A DNA stretch of 64,000 bases, from the NCBI GenBank assembly GCA_036271795.1, contig DATAZY010000014.1:15122-79121 (forward strand). The letters run 5' to 3'. A program made the position numbers and the translations under genes. Positions 8,899 to 16,216 of the stretch are shown here, piece by piece; positions within the stretch are counted from its first letter, which is position 1, and every line of letters starts with the position of its first letter. The notes under the pieces were generated by a model. The model was not told the origin of the DNA, made no database searches, and saw only the letters and a list, made by a program, of their open reading frames with translations. This stretch comes from Galbitalea sp036271795. Lineage in GTDB: Bacteria > Actinomycetota > Actinomycetes > Actinomycetales > Microbacteriaceae.

Positions 8899-9684
8899 CT
8901 AGCCCACCTGTTCGACTGTTGCCGCGATCTCCGCCGGCGGACCCTGGGCGTACGGGTACCATCCGTCGAATGTTGCGTACGCCACCATCCGCTCGGCCGT
9001 CGAGAAGAACGGGTTGCAGGTTGTCATCGTGAGGATGCGGTCGACTGGCGCGACACCCGGTTCCATCGGGACCGGCTGCAGCACGTTCACCTGCGTCGGC
9101 TTCACATACTGGATGTCCCGGAACGTGTATTCATACCAGCCGTCCTTGGTCCCGACGTAGACGTGATCGCCGACGTGCAGCAGGTGCAGGTTTTCGAATC
9201 CGCCTCCGTAGGCGTGACGGTGTGCGGCGATCGCAAAGTTTCCGACCTGGCCGGGCATGGCCGTTCCGGGATAATGCCCAACACCGATTGTGTCCAAAAC
9301 GTCAGCAACACCAACGCCCTGCGCGATCGGGCGTTCCCACGTTGCGCCAAATCGCGGCACGTACAGGATGCCAAACTTCTGTGCGTTGCCGGGGGCGGTG
9401 TCAACCACCGGCGCGAGAGGCGATGCGGCTGCCTGAGGAGCGCTTGCCACCGGCTTGCCGCTGGGCTTCCAGCTCTGGCTCAACTGTTGCGCCTGGTGAT
9501 CCTGCGCCGCACCCTCGATGATGTCGTTCAGCCAGACCTGCCAGCCGAGGAACAGCAGTACGAACACCCCGGCGGTGATGAGAAGCTCGCCGAGAACACC
9601 AACTACGCTGACGCGCCGACGCCTCTGACGGCGACGACTCCGCTGTGGTGCTGTGGGATCCACCCCATCCCCGTCGCTGGTCAT
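8899..9684 (-). CDS. Class E sortase
   Basis: About 261 residues. A basic cytoplasmic N-terminus rich in Arg and one membrane helix are followed by a sortase beta-barrel with catalytic His in AAHRHAYGG, Cys223 in TMTTCNPF, and the likely Arg about nine residues later. Sortases cleave a C-terminal sorting signal (LAXTG-type in class E) and attach the protein to peptidoglycan. The start at 9684 was chosen because a TACAAT hexamer (9692-9697, - strand) lies 7 bases before it, suggesting leaderless translation; ATG at 9690 is the alternative. No sorting-signal substrate is encoded nearby. Confidence 0.9.
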   Translation of the reverse strand: MTSDGDGVDPTAPQRSRRRQRRRRVSVVGVLGELLITAGVFVLLFLGWQVWLNDIIEGAAQDHQAQQLSQSWKPSGKPVASAPQAAASPLAPVVDTAPGNAQKFGILYVPRFGATWERPIAQGVGVADVLDTIGVGHYPGTAMPGQVGNFAIAAHRHAYGGGFENLHLLHVGDHVYVGTKDGWYEYTFRDIQYVKPTQVNVLQPVPMEPGVAPVDRILTMTTCNPFFSTAERMVAYATFDGWYPYAQGPPAEIAATVEQVG

Positions 9685-9691
9685 AGCCATG

Positions 9692-9697
9692 ATTGTA
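9692..9697 (-). promoter_or_regulatory. -10 element of the sortase gene
   Basis: TACAAT on the - strand, 7 bases before the ATG at 9684. At this distance transcription would begin at or next to the start codon. No ribosome-binding sequence is visible upstream, which supports a leaderless mRNA. Confidence 0.55.
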
Positions 9698-9767
9698 AAC
9701 GTACAAACCATGGGCAAGTCTGCGAGTCAGGGTCCCGGACTCTCGGTGCCCGCAACGGCATTCAGGC

Positions 9768-9773
9768 TACAAT
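9768..9773 (+). promoter_or_regulatory. -10 element of crgA
   Basis: TACAAT on the + strand, 8 bases before the crgA ATG. There is no Shine-Dalgarno sequence between them, so a leaderless transcript is likely. It is divergent from the sortase promoter 70 bp away. Confidence 0.55.
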
Positions 9774-9781
9774 CTTCTTCC

Positions 9782-10018
9782 ATGGCCCGTTCAACAACCA
9801 CCAAGCCCGCCCGATCGCCTGAGGCACGCGAGCAGGCTCCGAACCCGGTGTGGTTCAAGCCGTTGATGTTCGGCTTCATGATCGTCGGTCTCGCCTGGAT
9901 CATCGTGTTCTACGTGAGCGGCAGTTCCGCGCCCATCCCGGCCCTCCAGAACTGGAACATCCTCATCGGCTTCGGCATCATGTTCGTCGGGTTTCTCATG
10001 ACGACCCGGTGGCGCTGA
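9782..10018 (+). CDS. crgA: Cell division protein CrgA
   Basis: 78 residues from the ATG right after the TACAAT hexamer. It has a hydrophilic basic N-terminus and two membrane helices (about 30-50 and 59-75) separated by a short loop with SAPIPALQNWN, ending in TTRWR, matching the CrgA/UPF0233 family. CrgA helps recruit PBPs and FtsZ partners to the septum in actinobacteria. Linkage to the pknB operon region is conserved in the phylum. Confidence 0.93.
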   Translation: MARSTTTKPARSPEAREQAPNPVWFKPLMFGFMIVGLAWIIVFYVSGSSAPIPALQNWNILIGFGIMFVGFLMTTRWR

Positions 10019-10040
10019 GCCGCAGTAATGGTCTTCTGCC

Positions 10041-10064
10041 GATAATTACAAGCCTGTAATTATC
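10041..10064. promoter_or_regulatory. Perfect 10-bp inverted repeat downstream of crgA
   Basis: GATAATTACA (10041-10050), a 4-base spacer, then TGTAATTATC (10055-10064). It is AT-rich in a GC-rich genome and lies between convergent crgA and the rhomboid gene. It could be a terminator hairpin or a protein-binding operator; there is no clear T-run. Confidence 0.6.
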
Positions 10065-10081
10065 CCCACTGTGGAGAGGGC

Positions 10082-10090
10082 TGTGGATAA
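10082..10090 (-). promoter_or_regulatory. DnaA box outside oriC
   Basis: TGTGGATAA is the exact complement of the DnaA box TTATCCACA. It is 18 bp past the AT-rich inverted repeat and about 15 kb from oriC. A single box may be fortuitous, but the exact match and intergenic position make binding plausible. Confidence 0.5.
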
Positions 10091-10140
10091 GTTCCCGCCG
10101 CGAAGCGCAGGAAGGTCGAGCCCGTCGAGACCCCGGAGGG

Positions 10141-10995
10141 CTACGCCAGAACGGCGTGCGCGGCCATCGCGAGCACGAGCAAAATCGGGAGCGCGACGAG
10201 CCCCGCTATTTGAAGAGCGCGCCGACGAGTCGGGCGTGTGTAGATAAACAGCACCCCGATGAGCAGACCGGTCACCAGGCCACCAAGGTGGCCCTGCCAC
10301 GAGATCGCCGGATCGATGAACCCGTAAACAAGGTTGACGATCCCGATGACGATGAGCCAGGTCGTGCTGAATCCGAGTCGGCGGGCGAACAGGATGAGCA
10401 CTCCCAGAAGCGCGAAGATCGCGCCGGAGGCTCCGAGCGCCCCAACCTTGCTGAGGAACTCGACACCGACCGAGCCACCAAGTGCCCCAATGAGATACAA
10501 GGCGATGAACCGCCCCCTGCCCAGAAAGCGTTCCAGCGGGACACCCAGGATGTAGAGCGAATACATGTTGACCGCGATGTGAATCAGGTTGGCATGGACA
10601 AATGCCGACGTGATGACCGTCCACGGGCTGCTCAAGATCGCGCCGGGATAGAAGTAGAGAGCGTTGACTACAGCGCCACTTCCGTTCCCCATAATCGGGT
10701 TGCCGGTCAAGAGCTCGAGGATGAAGACGATCACGTTCGCGCCGATAATCGTGTACGTGACGATCGGACGCCCGCCCGACGGTCTCACCGCGTTCGCGAA
10801 GCGACGTCCGATCGGTCGCGCGCTGGAAGCGGCAGACCCTCGAGCTTCACGCACACATTCAGGACAATGCACGCCAACCGGCGCGAGCGTCTGGCACTGC
10901 CCGCAAATCGGACGGCCGCAACGCTGGCACTTGACGAAGGTCTCGCGATCCGGATGCCGGTAGCACCGATTTTGGGTCTCCGTGACGTTGGTCAA
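10141..10995 (-). CDS. Rhomboid intramembrane serine protease with N-terminal zinc finger
   Basis: 284 residues if translation begins at the TTG one base after the upstream rhomboid stop; no ATG or GTG in frame fits. The N-terminus is a B-box-like zinc finger (CYRHPDRE, CxxC, CxxCQ, CPEC). About six membrane helices follow with the catalytic Ser190 in GASG, His236 in WQGHLGG, and the HANLIHIAVN motif of active rhomboids. It should cleave membrane proteins within the bilayer. The gene is directly downstream of, and probably translationally coupled to, a related gene that has lost these residues. Confidence 0.88.
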   Translation of the reverse strand: MTNVTETQNRCYRHPDRETFVKCQRCGRPICGQCQTLAPVGVHCPECVREARGSAASSARPIGRRFANAVRPSGGRPIVTYTIIGANVIVFILELLTGNPIMGNGSGAVVNALYFYPGAILSSPWTVITSAFVHANLIHIAVNMYSLYILGVPLERFLGRGRFIALYLIGALGGSVGVEFLSKVGALGASGAIFALLGVLILFARRLGFSTTWLIVIGIVNLVYGFIDPAISWQGHLGGLVTGLLIGVLFIYTRPTRRRALQIAGLVALPILLVLAMAAHAVLA

Positions 10996-10996
10996 C

Positions 10997-11842
10997 TCAC
11001 GCCGCCAGGAAGAACAGGGCGCGACCGAAGGCCAGAACGACGAGCACAACGCCAAGCAGAACGAGCAGGAGCCTCGCGCGCCCGACGCGACGGGCGTCGT
11101 CCTCGATCAAATAGATCGCTGCGACCGCGGCGCCAGCAAGGAACCCGCCGAGGAAGGCCTGCCAGGATCCGAAGACGATCGCGAGCACGGCACTGAGCGC
11201 GCAGGTGATGTAAAGCAACAGGGGATTTCCGCCGAGTCGTCTGGCCACGACGAGAAGAGCAGCAATCAGTCCGACGATCGCGCCGTAAGCGCTGCCGGAG
11301 GATCCGTCCAGAAGGAATGCGAAGACGGCCGCGCTAAATCCACTCACAACGTACAGCACGAAGTATTTGGATCGACCGTAATGCGGCTCGAGGACACGTC
11401 CGATGAAATAGAGGTTCACGCCGCTGAGGAGCAGCGTGAGGATACTGCCCGGATAGAACATCGCCGTCACCAGGGTCCACGGCTGTTGCAGCGCCGAGGT
11501 GCCTTGCACTGTCAGGTAGGGCAAGAGCGCGTATCGAAGGATGGTGTCCACGATGAACAGCACGACCAGGAATGCCAGGATCCCGTACGTCACGAGGGGC
11601 GCGTTGTCCGGCAGGCGGTCGAGAAACGCGGGCCGCCGACGGATGCGTCTCGTGCGTGCCTTCCTGGCGGTGCTCATCTGACTGACGCGAGCGACTGCGT
11701 GGTCTGGACAGTAGACGTGACCGTCCTGATGGTGCTGGCATTCGAGGCAGATCGTTCGCCCGCAGCGCTCGCAGAGCACAAAGCTCTGGCGGTCCGGATG
11801 CCGGTAGCAGTAGTCGTCCGGATTCCGGGCGGCGTCAGTCAT
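10997..11842 (-). CDS. Rhomboid-family protein lacking the catalytic residues (pseudoprotease)
   Basis: 281 residues with the same layout as its neighbour: zinc finger (CYRHPDRQ, CxxC, CLEC, CPDH), basic linker and about six membrane helices. The conserved AARRLG-type region aligns well, but the catalytic Ser is replaced by Tyr186 (GSAYGAI instead of GASGAI). The catalytic His is replaced by Phe230 (SWQAFLGG instead of SWQGHLGG), and the HxxxxHxxxN loop is YPGSILTLLLSGVN. It is therefore expected to be inactive as a protease but able to bind rhomboid substrates or the partner enzyme. Confidence 0.85.
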   Translation of the reverse strand: MTDAARNPDDYCYRHPDRQSFVLCERCGRTICLECQHHQDGHVYCPDHAVARVSQMSTARKARTRRIRRRPAFLDRLPDNAPLVTYGILAFLVVLFIVDTILRYALLPYLTVQGTSALQQPWTLVTAMFYPGSILTLLLSGVNLYFIGRVLEPHYGRSKYFVLYVVSGFSAAVFAFLLDGSSGSAYGAIVGLIAALLVVARRLGGNPLLLYITCALSAVLAIVFGSWQAFLGGFLAGAAVAAIYLIEDDARRVGRARLLLVLLGVVLVVLAFGRALFFLAA

Positions 11843-11861
11843 TCGTTCGGAGTCGGATCGC

Positions 11862-12401
11862 TCAGCCCTCGACGATGTCGATGCTGTTGATCACAACCGG
11901 GGTCAGGGGCTTATCGCGGCCATCCGTGTCGACCGCTTCGATCGAGTCGACGACCTTCTTCGACTCGGCATCCGCCACCTCGCCGAAGATGGTGTGCTTG
12001 CCCTGCAGCCACTGGGTTGGGACGGTCGTGATGAAGAACTGCGATCCGTTGGTGCCGCGGCCACCCTGGATTCCGGCGTTGGCCATGGCAAGCACGTAGG
12101 ACTCGTTGAAGTTCAGCTCCGGGTTGATCTCGTCATCGAAGTTGTAGCCAGGACCGCCGGTGCCCTGGCCGAGCGGGTCACCAGCCTGCAGCATGAAGTC
12201 CTTGATGATCCGGTGGAAGATCACGCCGTTGTACAGCGGGTCATTCGACACTCTGCCGGTGGCCGGATGAGTCCACTCCTGCGCTCCCGTCGCAAGGCCG
12301 GTGAAGTTCTTGACCGTCTTGGGTGCGTGGTTGCCGAAGAGGTTGACGACGATGTCGCCCTTGGTCGTGTGGATGGTTGCGACAGCGGTGTGAGCAGACA
12401 T
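11862..12401 (-). CDS. ppiA: Cyclophilin-type peptidyl-prolyl cis-trans isomerase
   Basis: 179 residues from the ATG at 12401; a longer frame upstream lacks support. Cyclophilin motifs FHRIIKDFMLQAGDP, GGPGY, MANAG, GSQFFIT and HTIFGEV are present, with the active-site Arg and Phe-x-x-x-x-Gln residues. It catalyses prolyl isomerisation and, having no signal peptide, probably acts in the cytoplasm. The gene lies 19 bp upstream of the zinc-finger rhomboid pair on the same strand. Confidence 0.95.
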   Translation of the reverse strand: MSAHTAVATIHTTKGDIVVNLFGNHAPKTVKNFTGLATGAQEWTHPATGRVSNDPLYNGVIFHRIIKDFMLQAGDPLGQGTGGPGYNFDDEINPELNFNESYVLAMANAGIQGGRGTNGSQFFITTVPTQWLQGKHTIFGEVADAESKKVVDSIEAVDTDGRDKPLTPVVINSIDIVEG

Positions 12402-12538
12402 GACAGCAATTCTTGCATAGCGTGCTCTGCGGAAGAGCAGGGTGCACCCAGACGCCACTCAGGTCAACCGGTATACCCCGAAAGGCTGAGGTGTAAGGAT
12501 GTACTAGTTCGCAGGACAAGTCCTTTGGAGGGGTTTCA

Positions 12539-13072
12539 ATGGCACTAACACGAAAGCGTCAGCGGGAATTGAACGGCCTCAAAGGTCAGGCCGAAGACCT
12601 CTGGGATGACCAGAAAGAAGTCCTCGAGCGAGCGAATCGCGTACTCCGCGCCGCCAGCCGCCATGCGCGTGACGAGGTTTCGTCGCGTGGGCGCGACGCC
12701 TACGACTTCCGAGTCCGGCCAGCGGTCGCCTCCGGCTTTGCCGCCGGTCGCGAGCGTCTTGTCGACGACGTCTTCCCGGCGGTCTCGTCCGCTCTCGGAT
12801 CAGCGTTGGCGATCCTCGAGGCGGCAAAGAATCCCGAAGTCCGCGCCGCACTCGGCCGCGCGACTTCTGCTGGTCGCGCAGTCGCTTCTCGTACCGGGCT
12901 GGTGAAGTCGAAGCCGACTCCCGGCCCTGGTCGCTACATTCTGATCGGCGTCGGCATTGTGGCCGCCGCGGGTATCGCATACGCGGCGTGGCAGACGCTT
13001 CGCGCGGACGACGACCTGTGGATTGACGACGAGGAACTCACCGAGTCGGGCGGAGCCGGGCAGCCGTCTTGA
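12539..13072 (+). CDS. Hypothetical membrane-anchored protein
   Basis: 177 residues, preceded by GGAGGGG. The N-terminal half is charged and probably helical (many Arg, Glu, Ala residues). One membrane helix lies at about 140-158 (RYILIGVGIVAAAGIAYAA), and the tail is short and very acidic (DDDLWIDDEE). I do not recognise a domain; the topology suggests a cytoplasmic coiled or helical domain tethered to the membrane. It is divergent from the cyclophilin gene. Function unknown. Confidence 0.8.
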   Translation: MALTRKRQRELNGLKGQAEDLWDDQKEVLERANRVLRAASRHARDEVSSRGRDAYDFRVRPAVASGFAAGRERLVDDVFPAVSSALGSALAILEAAKNPEVRAALGRATSAGRAVASRTGLVKSKPTPGPGRYILIGVGIVAAAGIAYAAWQTLRADDDLWIDDEELTESGGAGQPS

Positions 13073-13148
13073 TCGGAGTTGCCGTTAAGGTTCGCTCCGG
13101 TAGATTTGGGCTGAATCGCGAGGCTCCCGCGATTTGGAAGGACTGCGG

Positions 13149-14021
13149 ATGTCGCCCAAACGTTCCCTGCTCGCTCTCGCAGGCTTGGTCGCGGTGGCGA
13201 TCTCGCTTGCCGGGTGCTCACTTCTTCCCGGTATCCCCGGGGCCAAGGCCACGCCCGCACCAGCTAAACCGGCCAGCGGACAGTGCTGGAACGCCACCAC
13301 GACGCAGGCCGCCGACTGGGCCGACTGGGGGGGCCCGTCCGCCGTCGCCTGCACCAGTTCTCACACCCTTTACACGTACCAGGTTGGCAAGATCTCCGGC
13401 GAAACCAGCAGCACCTGGGCGGCTTCGGGCGACAGTAGCCAACTCAGCACTGAAGTGCAGACGAAGGCGGACGACGCCTGCAGCATCTCGACGCTGCTCC
13501 CTCACCTGAAGTGGAACCAGCAACTCATCGAGCAATACTTTTTCGTGCCGACCAAGGCGGAGTGGAAAGCGGGCCAGCGCTGGGTGCGCTGCGATGTCGG
13601 CGTACTTGCAACAGGGACGACTCTCAACGACGAGAGCTTCACCGCTCTGCCGAGCAAAATCTCGACTCTGGTTAAGAGCGTGGATTCCGATCCGCTTCGT
13701 TACGAGTTCTGCGTGAACTCGAGTGAGGCCGTCACTGACATTGGCCCCCTCGACAACCCGGACGCGACACTCGGCGACTGTTCGAAGGATCCGCAGTGGA
13801 AGCTCGCCACTCGTGGCAACCTGCCTGAGGCAGCTGGAGCACCATTCCCGGACGACGCGACGGCCAACACGGAGTCGACCAAGATTTGTGCCCCAGCTGC
13901 GACTGGCGATGGCCAGATCTGGCTCGCCTACCTGCCGACGAAGACCGGATGGGCGTCCGGCGACCGGGAAGTCGACTGCTGGGTCGGCCAGAAGCCCATC
14001 ACGGGCGGTCAGACGGCGTAG
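13149..14021 (+). CDS. Lipoprotein with two septum-formation-type domains
   Basis: 290 residues from the ATG preceded by GGAAGGA. A lipoprotein signal peptide ends at LAGC (Cys near residue 23), followed by a short Pro/Ala linker. The mature part has two similar halves, each with paired cysteines and tryptophans (GQCW...WVRCDVG, then FCVNS...VDCWVGQ), matching the Septum_form type domain found in actinobacterial surface proteins. It is expected to be anchored on the outer face of the membrane. The precise role is unknown. It converges with the NmrA-type gene 16 bp away. Confidence 0.8.
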   Translation: MSPKRSLLALAGLVAVAISLAGCSLLPGIPGAKATPAPAKPASGQCWNATTTQAADWADWGGPSAVACTSSHTLYTYQVGKISGETSSTWAASGDSSQLSTEVQTKADDACSISTLLPHLKWNQQLIEQYFFVPTKAEWKAGQRWVRCDVGVLATGTTLNDESFTALPSKISTLVKSVDSDPLRYEFCVNSSEAVTDIGPLDNPDATLGDCSKDPQWKLATRGNLPEAAGAPFPDDATANTESTKICAPAATGDGQIWLAYLPTKTGWASGDREVDCWVGQKPITGGQTA

Positions 14022-14036
14022 CGCCGTCCGGAACTA

Positions 14037-14912
14037 CTAGCCCCGGAACGTTGCGGCGTTGCGAGTCGCGAACTCGAGGAAGCTCGTTGGCTGCCACCCG
14101 AAGATGTCTGGAATGACGGTCGACACCGTCGATTCCTTGCCGTGGCTGCGCTCGGCGAACAGCTCGCCGAGTCCGTCGACGAGATAGTCGGGGAAGCCGG
14201 CCGCCCGTTGCGCAGCTTTGGCATCTTCTGGCGCCACATTCATATACCGAATGGGAACCCCAGTTGCCGTGGTCAACCGCTCGGCCACCTCCGTCATAGT
14301 CAGGGCTTCTGGCCCGGTCAGTGGATAGATCTTCCCTTCGTGCCCGGGCGAAGTGAGGATGTCGACGGTCACGATCGCAACGTCGTTGGCGTCGATCGAC
14401 GCGATTCGGGCGTCCTCCATAGGCAGCAGGATGGCGCCGCGCGCGACGATGTTCGGAATCTGTCGGAAGTAGGCCTGCATGAATTCGCCAGCCCGCAGAT
14501 GGGTAAACGCGATGCCCGACTCCTCGAGATGCTTCTCGATCTGCCCGTGCATCCTGGCGAAACGGAATTCCGAGTGGAGCTCTGGCATAATCCCGGACAG
14601 CTTGACGATGTGTTCGACGGACGCGACCTTCGCGGCATCCACGAACGCCGACTGGGCATCCGCCATCGCTGCATCGGACGAGGAGATGAGCACCGCCTTG
14701 TCGACACCGTCGAGTGCTTGGGCAAGGCTGGCCGGGTCCGCGAGATCACCGGCGACGACTGTGACGCCCGGCAGACTTCTCAGCGTGTCGGCCTTGGTCG
14801 CATTGCGCGTATCGGGCTCGCGCACGAGGGCCCGGACCGGGATGCCCTTCTCTGCGAGCCGGCGGATAACCAGGCCGCCATTGAGCCCGGTCGCTCCGGT
14901 AACGAGAATCAA
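14037..14912 (-). CDS. NmrA-type NAD(P)-binding reductase/epimerase-like protein
   Basis: 291 residues from a TTG that overlaps the VOC gene stop (TTGA), so it is translationally coupled. The Rossmann fold begins at residue 2 with the glycine-rich motif VTGATGLNGG; a VKLSG strand and an EFMQAYF region fit NmrA/QorB-like atypical short-chain dehydrogenases. These act on quinones or sense NAD(P) state. No catalytic Tyr-x-x-x-Lys of classical SDRs is evident. Substrate unknown. Confidence 0.82.
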   Translation of the reverse strand: MILVTGATGLNGGLVIRRLAEKGIPVRALVREPDTRNATKADTLRSLPGVTVVAGDLADPASLAQALDGVDKAVLISSSDAAMADAQSAFVDAAKVASVEHIVKLSGIMPELHSEFRFARMHGQIEKHLEESGIAFTHLRAGEFMQAYFRQIPNIVARGAILLPMEDARIASIDANDVAIVTVDILTSPGHEGKIYPLTGPEALTMTEVAERLTTATGVPIRYMNVAPEDAKAAQRAAGFPDYLVDGLGELFAERSHGKESTVSTVIPDIFGWQPTSFLEFATRNAATFRG

Positions 14913-15292
14913 TGCGCAATCTCCCAGATGTGGCCGCCCGGGTCCTGAAAGCTCGCGGTGCGGACGCCCCACGGCCGATCCGTCGGACCGTTGAGCAGCG
15001 TAATTCCACGCTTCTCGAGTTCGGCGGCCATCGCATCCACATCGTCGACGTCGATCGTGAACTGCACGCGCGATCCGCCGTCCGGTGTTGCAACCTTTGC
15101 GGGAGCAATCAGGCTGGGTGCCTCCGCGACCTTGAGCAGGTTGATCAGGGCGTTGCCGAAATTGTAGACCGCGGAGTCGGAATCCTCGAAGAAGATGGGC
15201 AACCCAAACGCGCGGTCGTAAAACTCTTTCGCCGCCTCAAGGTCCTCGACGAACAGGGTGATTGCGGCAATCCCACTCGGCCAGTCGCTCAT
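14909..15292 (-). CDS. VOC (glyoxalase/bleomycin-resistance fold) protein
   Basis: 127 residues. Repeated beta-alpha-beta-beta-beta units and the C-terminal FQDPGGHIWEIAH motif, which supplies a metal-binding Glu/His, identify the vicinal oxygen chelate superfamily. These proteins form dimers and act as dioxygenases, lyases or ligand-binding proteins; the substrate cannot be told here. It forms a two-gene unit with the NmrA-type reductase. A CACAAT hexamer 6 bases before the ATG suggests a leaderless mRNA. Confidence 0.85.
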   Translation of the reverse strand: MSDWPSGIAAITLFVEDLEAAKEFYDRAFGLPIFFEDSDSAVYNFGNALINLLKVAEAPSLIAPAKVATPDGGSRVQFTIDVDDVDAMAAELEKRGITLLNGPTDRPWGVRTASFQDPGGHIWEIAH

Positions 15293-15388
15293 CAGGCAAT
15301 TGTGGTCCTGTCGGTCCCCGTTCGGCGCATTTGCGGCCGCTCGATCGGGCACAAAAGTTCTGGAGGGGGGAGACGCCGATTGCCGAGC

Positions 15389-15437
15389 GGAGCCTAGGAG
15401 AATCGAACTCCTGACCTCCTGCTTGCAAAGCAGGCGC
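15389..15437 (-). repeat. Duplicated 3' part of tRNA-Ala (candidate attachment-site scar)
   Basis: 49 bases identical to 15526-15574, i.e. from the anticodon-arm side to the last paired acceptor base of the intact tRNA-Ala. It lies downstream of the tRNA in its direction of transcription. The 5' half of a tRNA is missing here, so it is not a functional gene. Integrases of genomic islands use just this part of tRNA genes, which leaves such a direct repeat. Confidence 0.85.
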
Positions 15438-15524
15438 AATTGTCGTGAAGCGGCAGGCAGTAACGAGCGTTGACGCGCATCGCGCGGCAATGCGAACTCG
15501 AAGCAATACCAGCGGTAAAAGGAG
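15438..15524. other. 87-bp spacer between the tRNA-Ala direct repeats
   Basis: No gene is visible. If the flanking 49-bp repeats are attachment sites, this is what remains of the inserted element after deletion. Confidence 0.4.
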
Positions 15525-15597
15525 TGGAGCCTAGGAGAATCGAACTCCTGACCTCCTGCTTGCAAAGCAGGCGCTCTACCAATTGAGCTAAGGCCCC
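15525..15597 (-). tRNA. tRNA-Ala (anticodon TGC)
   Basis: 73 bases fold as a complete cloverleaf. The acceptor GGGGCCT pairs with AGGCTCC (one G-T pair), the D-arm region is TAGCTCAATTGGTAGAGC, the anticodon stem is CCTGC/GCAGG with loop TTTGCAA, and the T-arm loop is TTCGATT. CCA is not encoded. It lies 77 bp downstream of tRNA-Ile on the same strand. Confidence 0.97.
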
Positions 15598-15674
15598 CCG
15601 CTTTTTGGCGCGCGAGCGCCCGATTTTCCGAGCAACCGCAAGTAAAGCTTTGCACCTGGGAGTTTTGTGTTGCG

Positions 15675-15748
15675 TGGGGGTACCAGGACTTGAACCTGGG
15701 ACCTCTTCATTATCAGTGAAGCGCTCTAACCGCCTGAGCTATACCCCC
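15675..15748 (-). tRNA. tRNA-Ile (anticodon GAT)
   Basis: 74 bases with acceptor GGGGGTA/TACCCCC, anticodon stem CTTCA/TGAAG with loop CTGATAA, and T-loop TTCAAGT. The Ile-Ala pair downstream of gyrA is a common arrangement near actinobacterial origins. Confidence 0.97.
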
Positions 15749-15808
15749 GTGGAGCAGATACGAGAGTATCGCACCCACGAACCAATCCGTAATCGGAACC
15801 CGGTCGCG

Positions 15809-16216
15809 CTACTGGTTGGTGAAGCCGACGAGGAGCCCACCCGTGAGGCGGACTGTGAAGTTGTACAGAATGCTGCCGATCGCGCCCAGCGCCGTTCCGA
15901 CAACCACGTTGAGCAGAGCCACCACGAATGCGAATCCGGCGACGGTCACCAGCGAAGCGCTGGACTCGATCGCGAACGTCGGCTGGTCGAGGATGTCCTG
16001 GAGGGTGCCGTCGAGAGCGTGAAAGACCTGCAGGGCGTCCAGCAGCACCCAAATCAGGATGGTTGCGACGACGAGCACAATTCCGCCACACACCGAGATC
16101 AGGAACGCGAGCTTGAGCGTCGACCAGAAGTCGAGGTAGACCAGTTTCAGGCGAACCTGCTTGGTGGCTACCGCCCGCTGTGATTTGCGCTGAAGCTTTT
16201 CCGCGACGCTACTCAT
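15809..16216 (-). CDS. DUF3566 membrane protein downstream of gyrA
   Basis: 135 residues. A basic N-terminus is followed by two or three membrane helices (about 34-58, 90-112) with the LDFWSTLKL and GSILYNFTVRLTGGL motifs of the DUF3566 family. The gene overlaps the gyrA end by 8 bases and precedes the tRNA pair, the standard location in actinobacteria. The function is not established. Confidence 0.9.
   Translation of the reverse strand: MSSVAEKLQRKSQRAVATKQVRLKLVYLDFWSTLKLAFLISVCGGIVLVVATILIWVLLDALQVFHALDGTLQDILDQPTFAIESSASLVTVAGFAFVVALLNVVVGTALGAIGSILYNFTVRLTGGLLVGFTNQ

Noticed and set aside
15389..15437. A second tRNA-Ala gene
   Set aside because: Only the 3' part is present; the 5' acceptor strand and D-arm are missing, so no cloverleaf can form.
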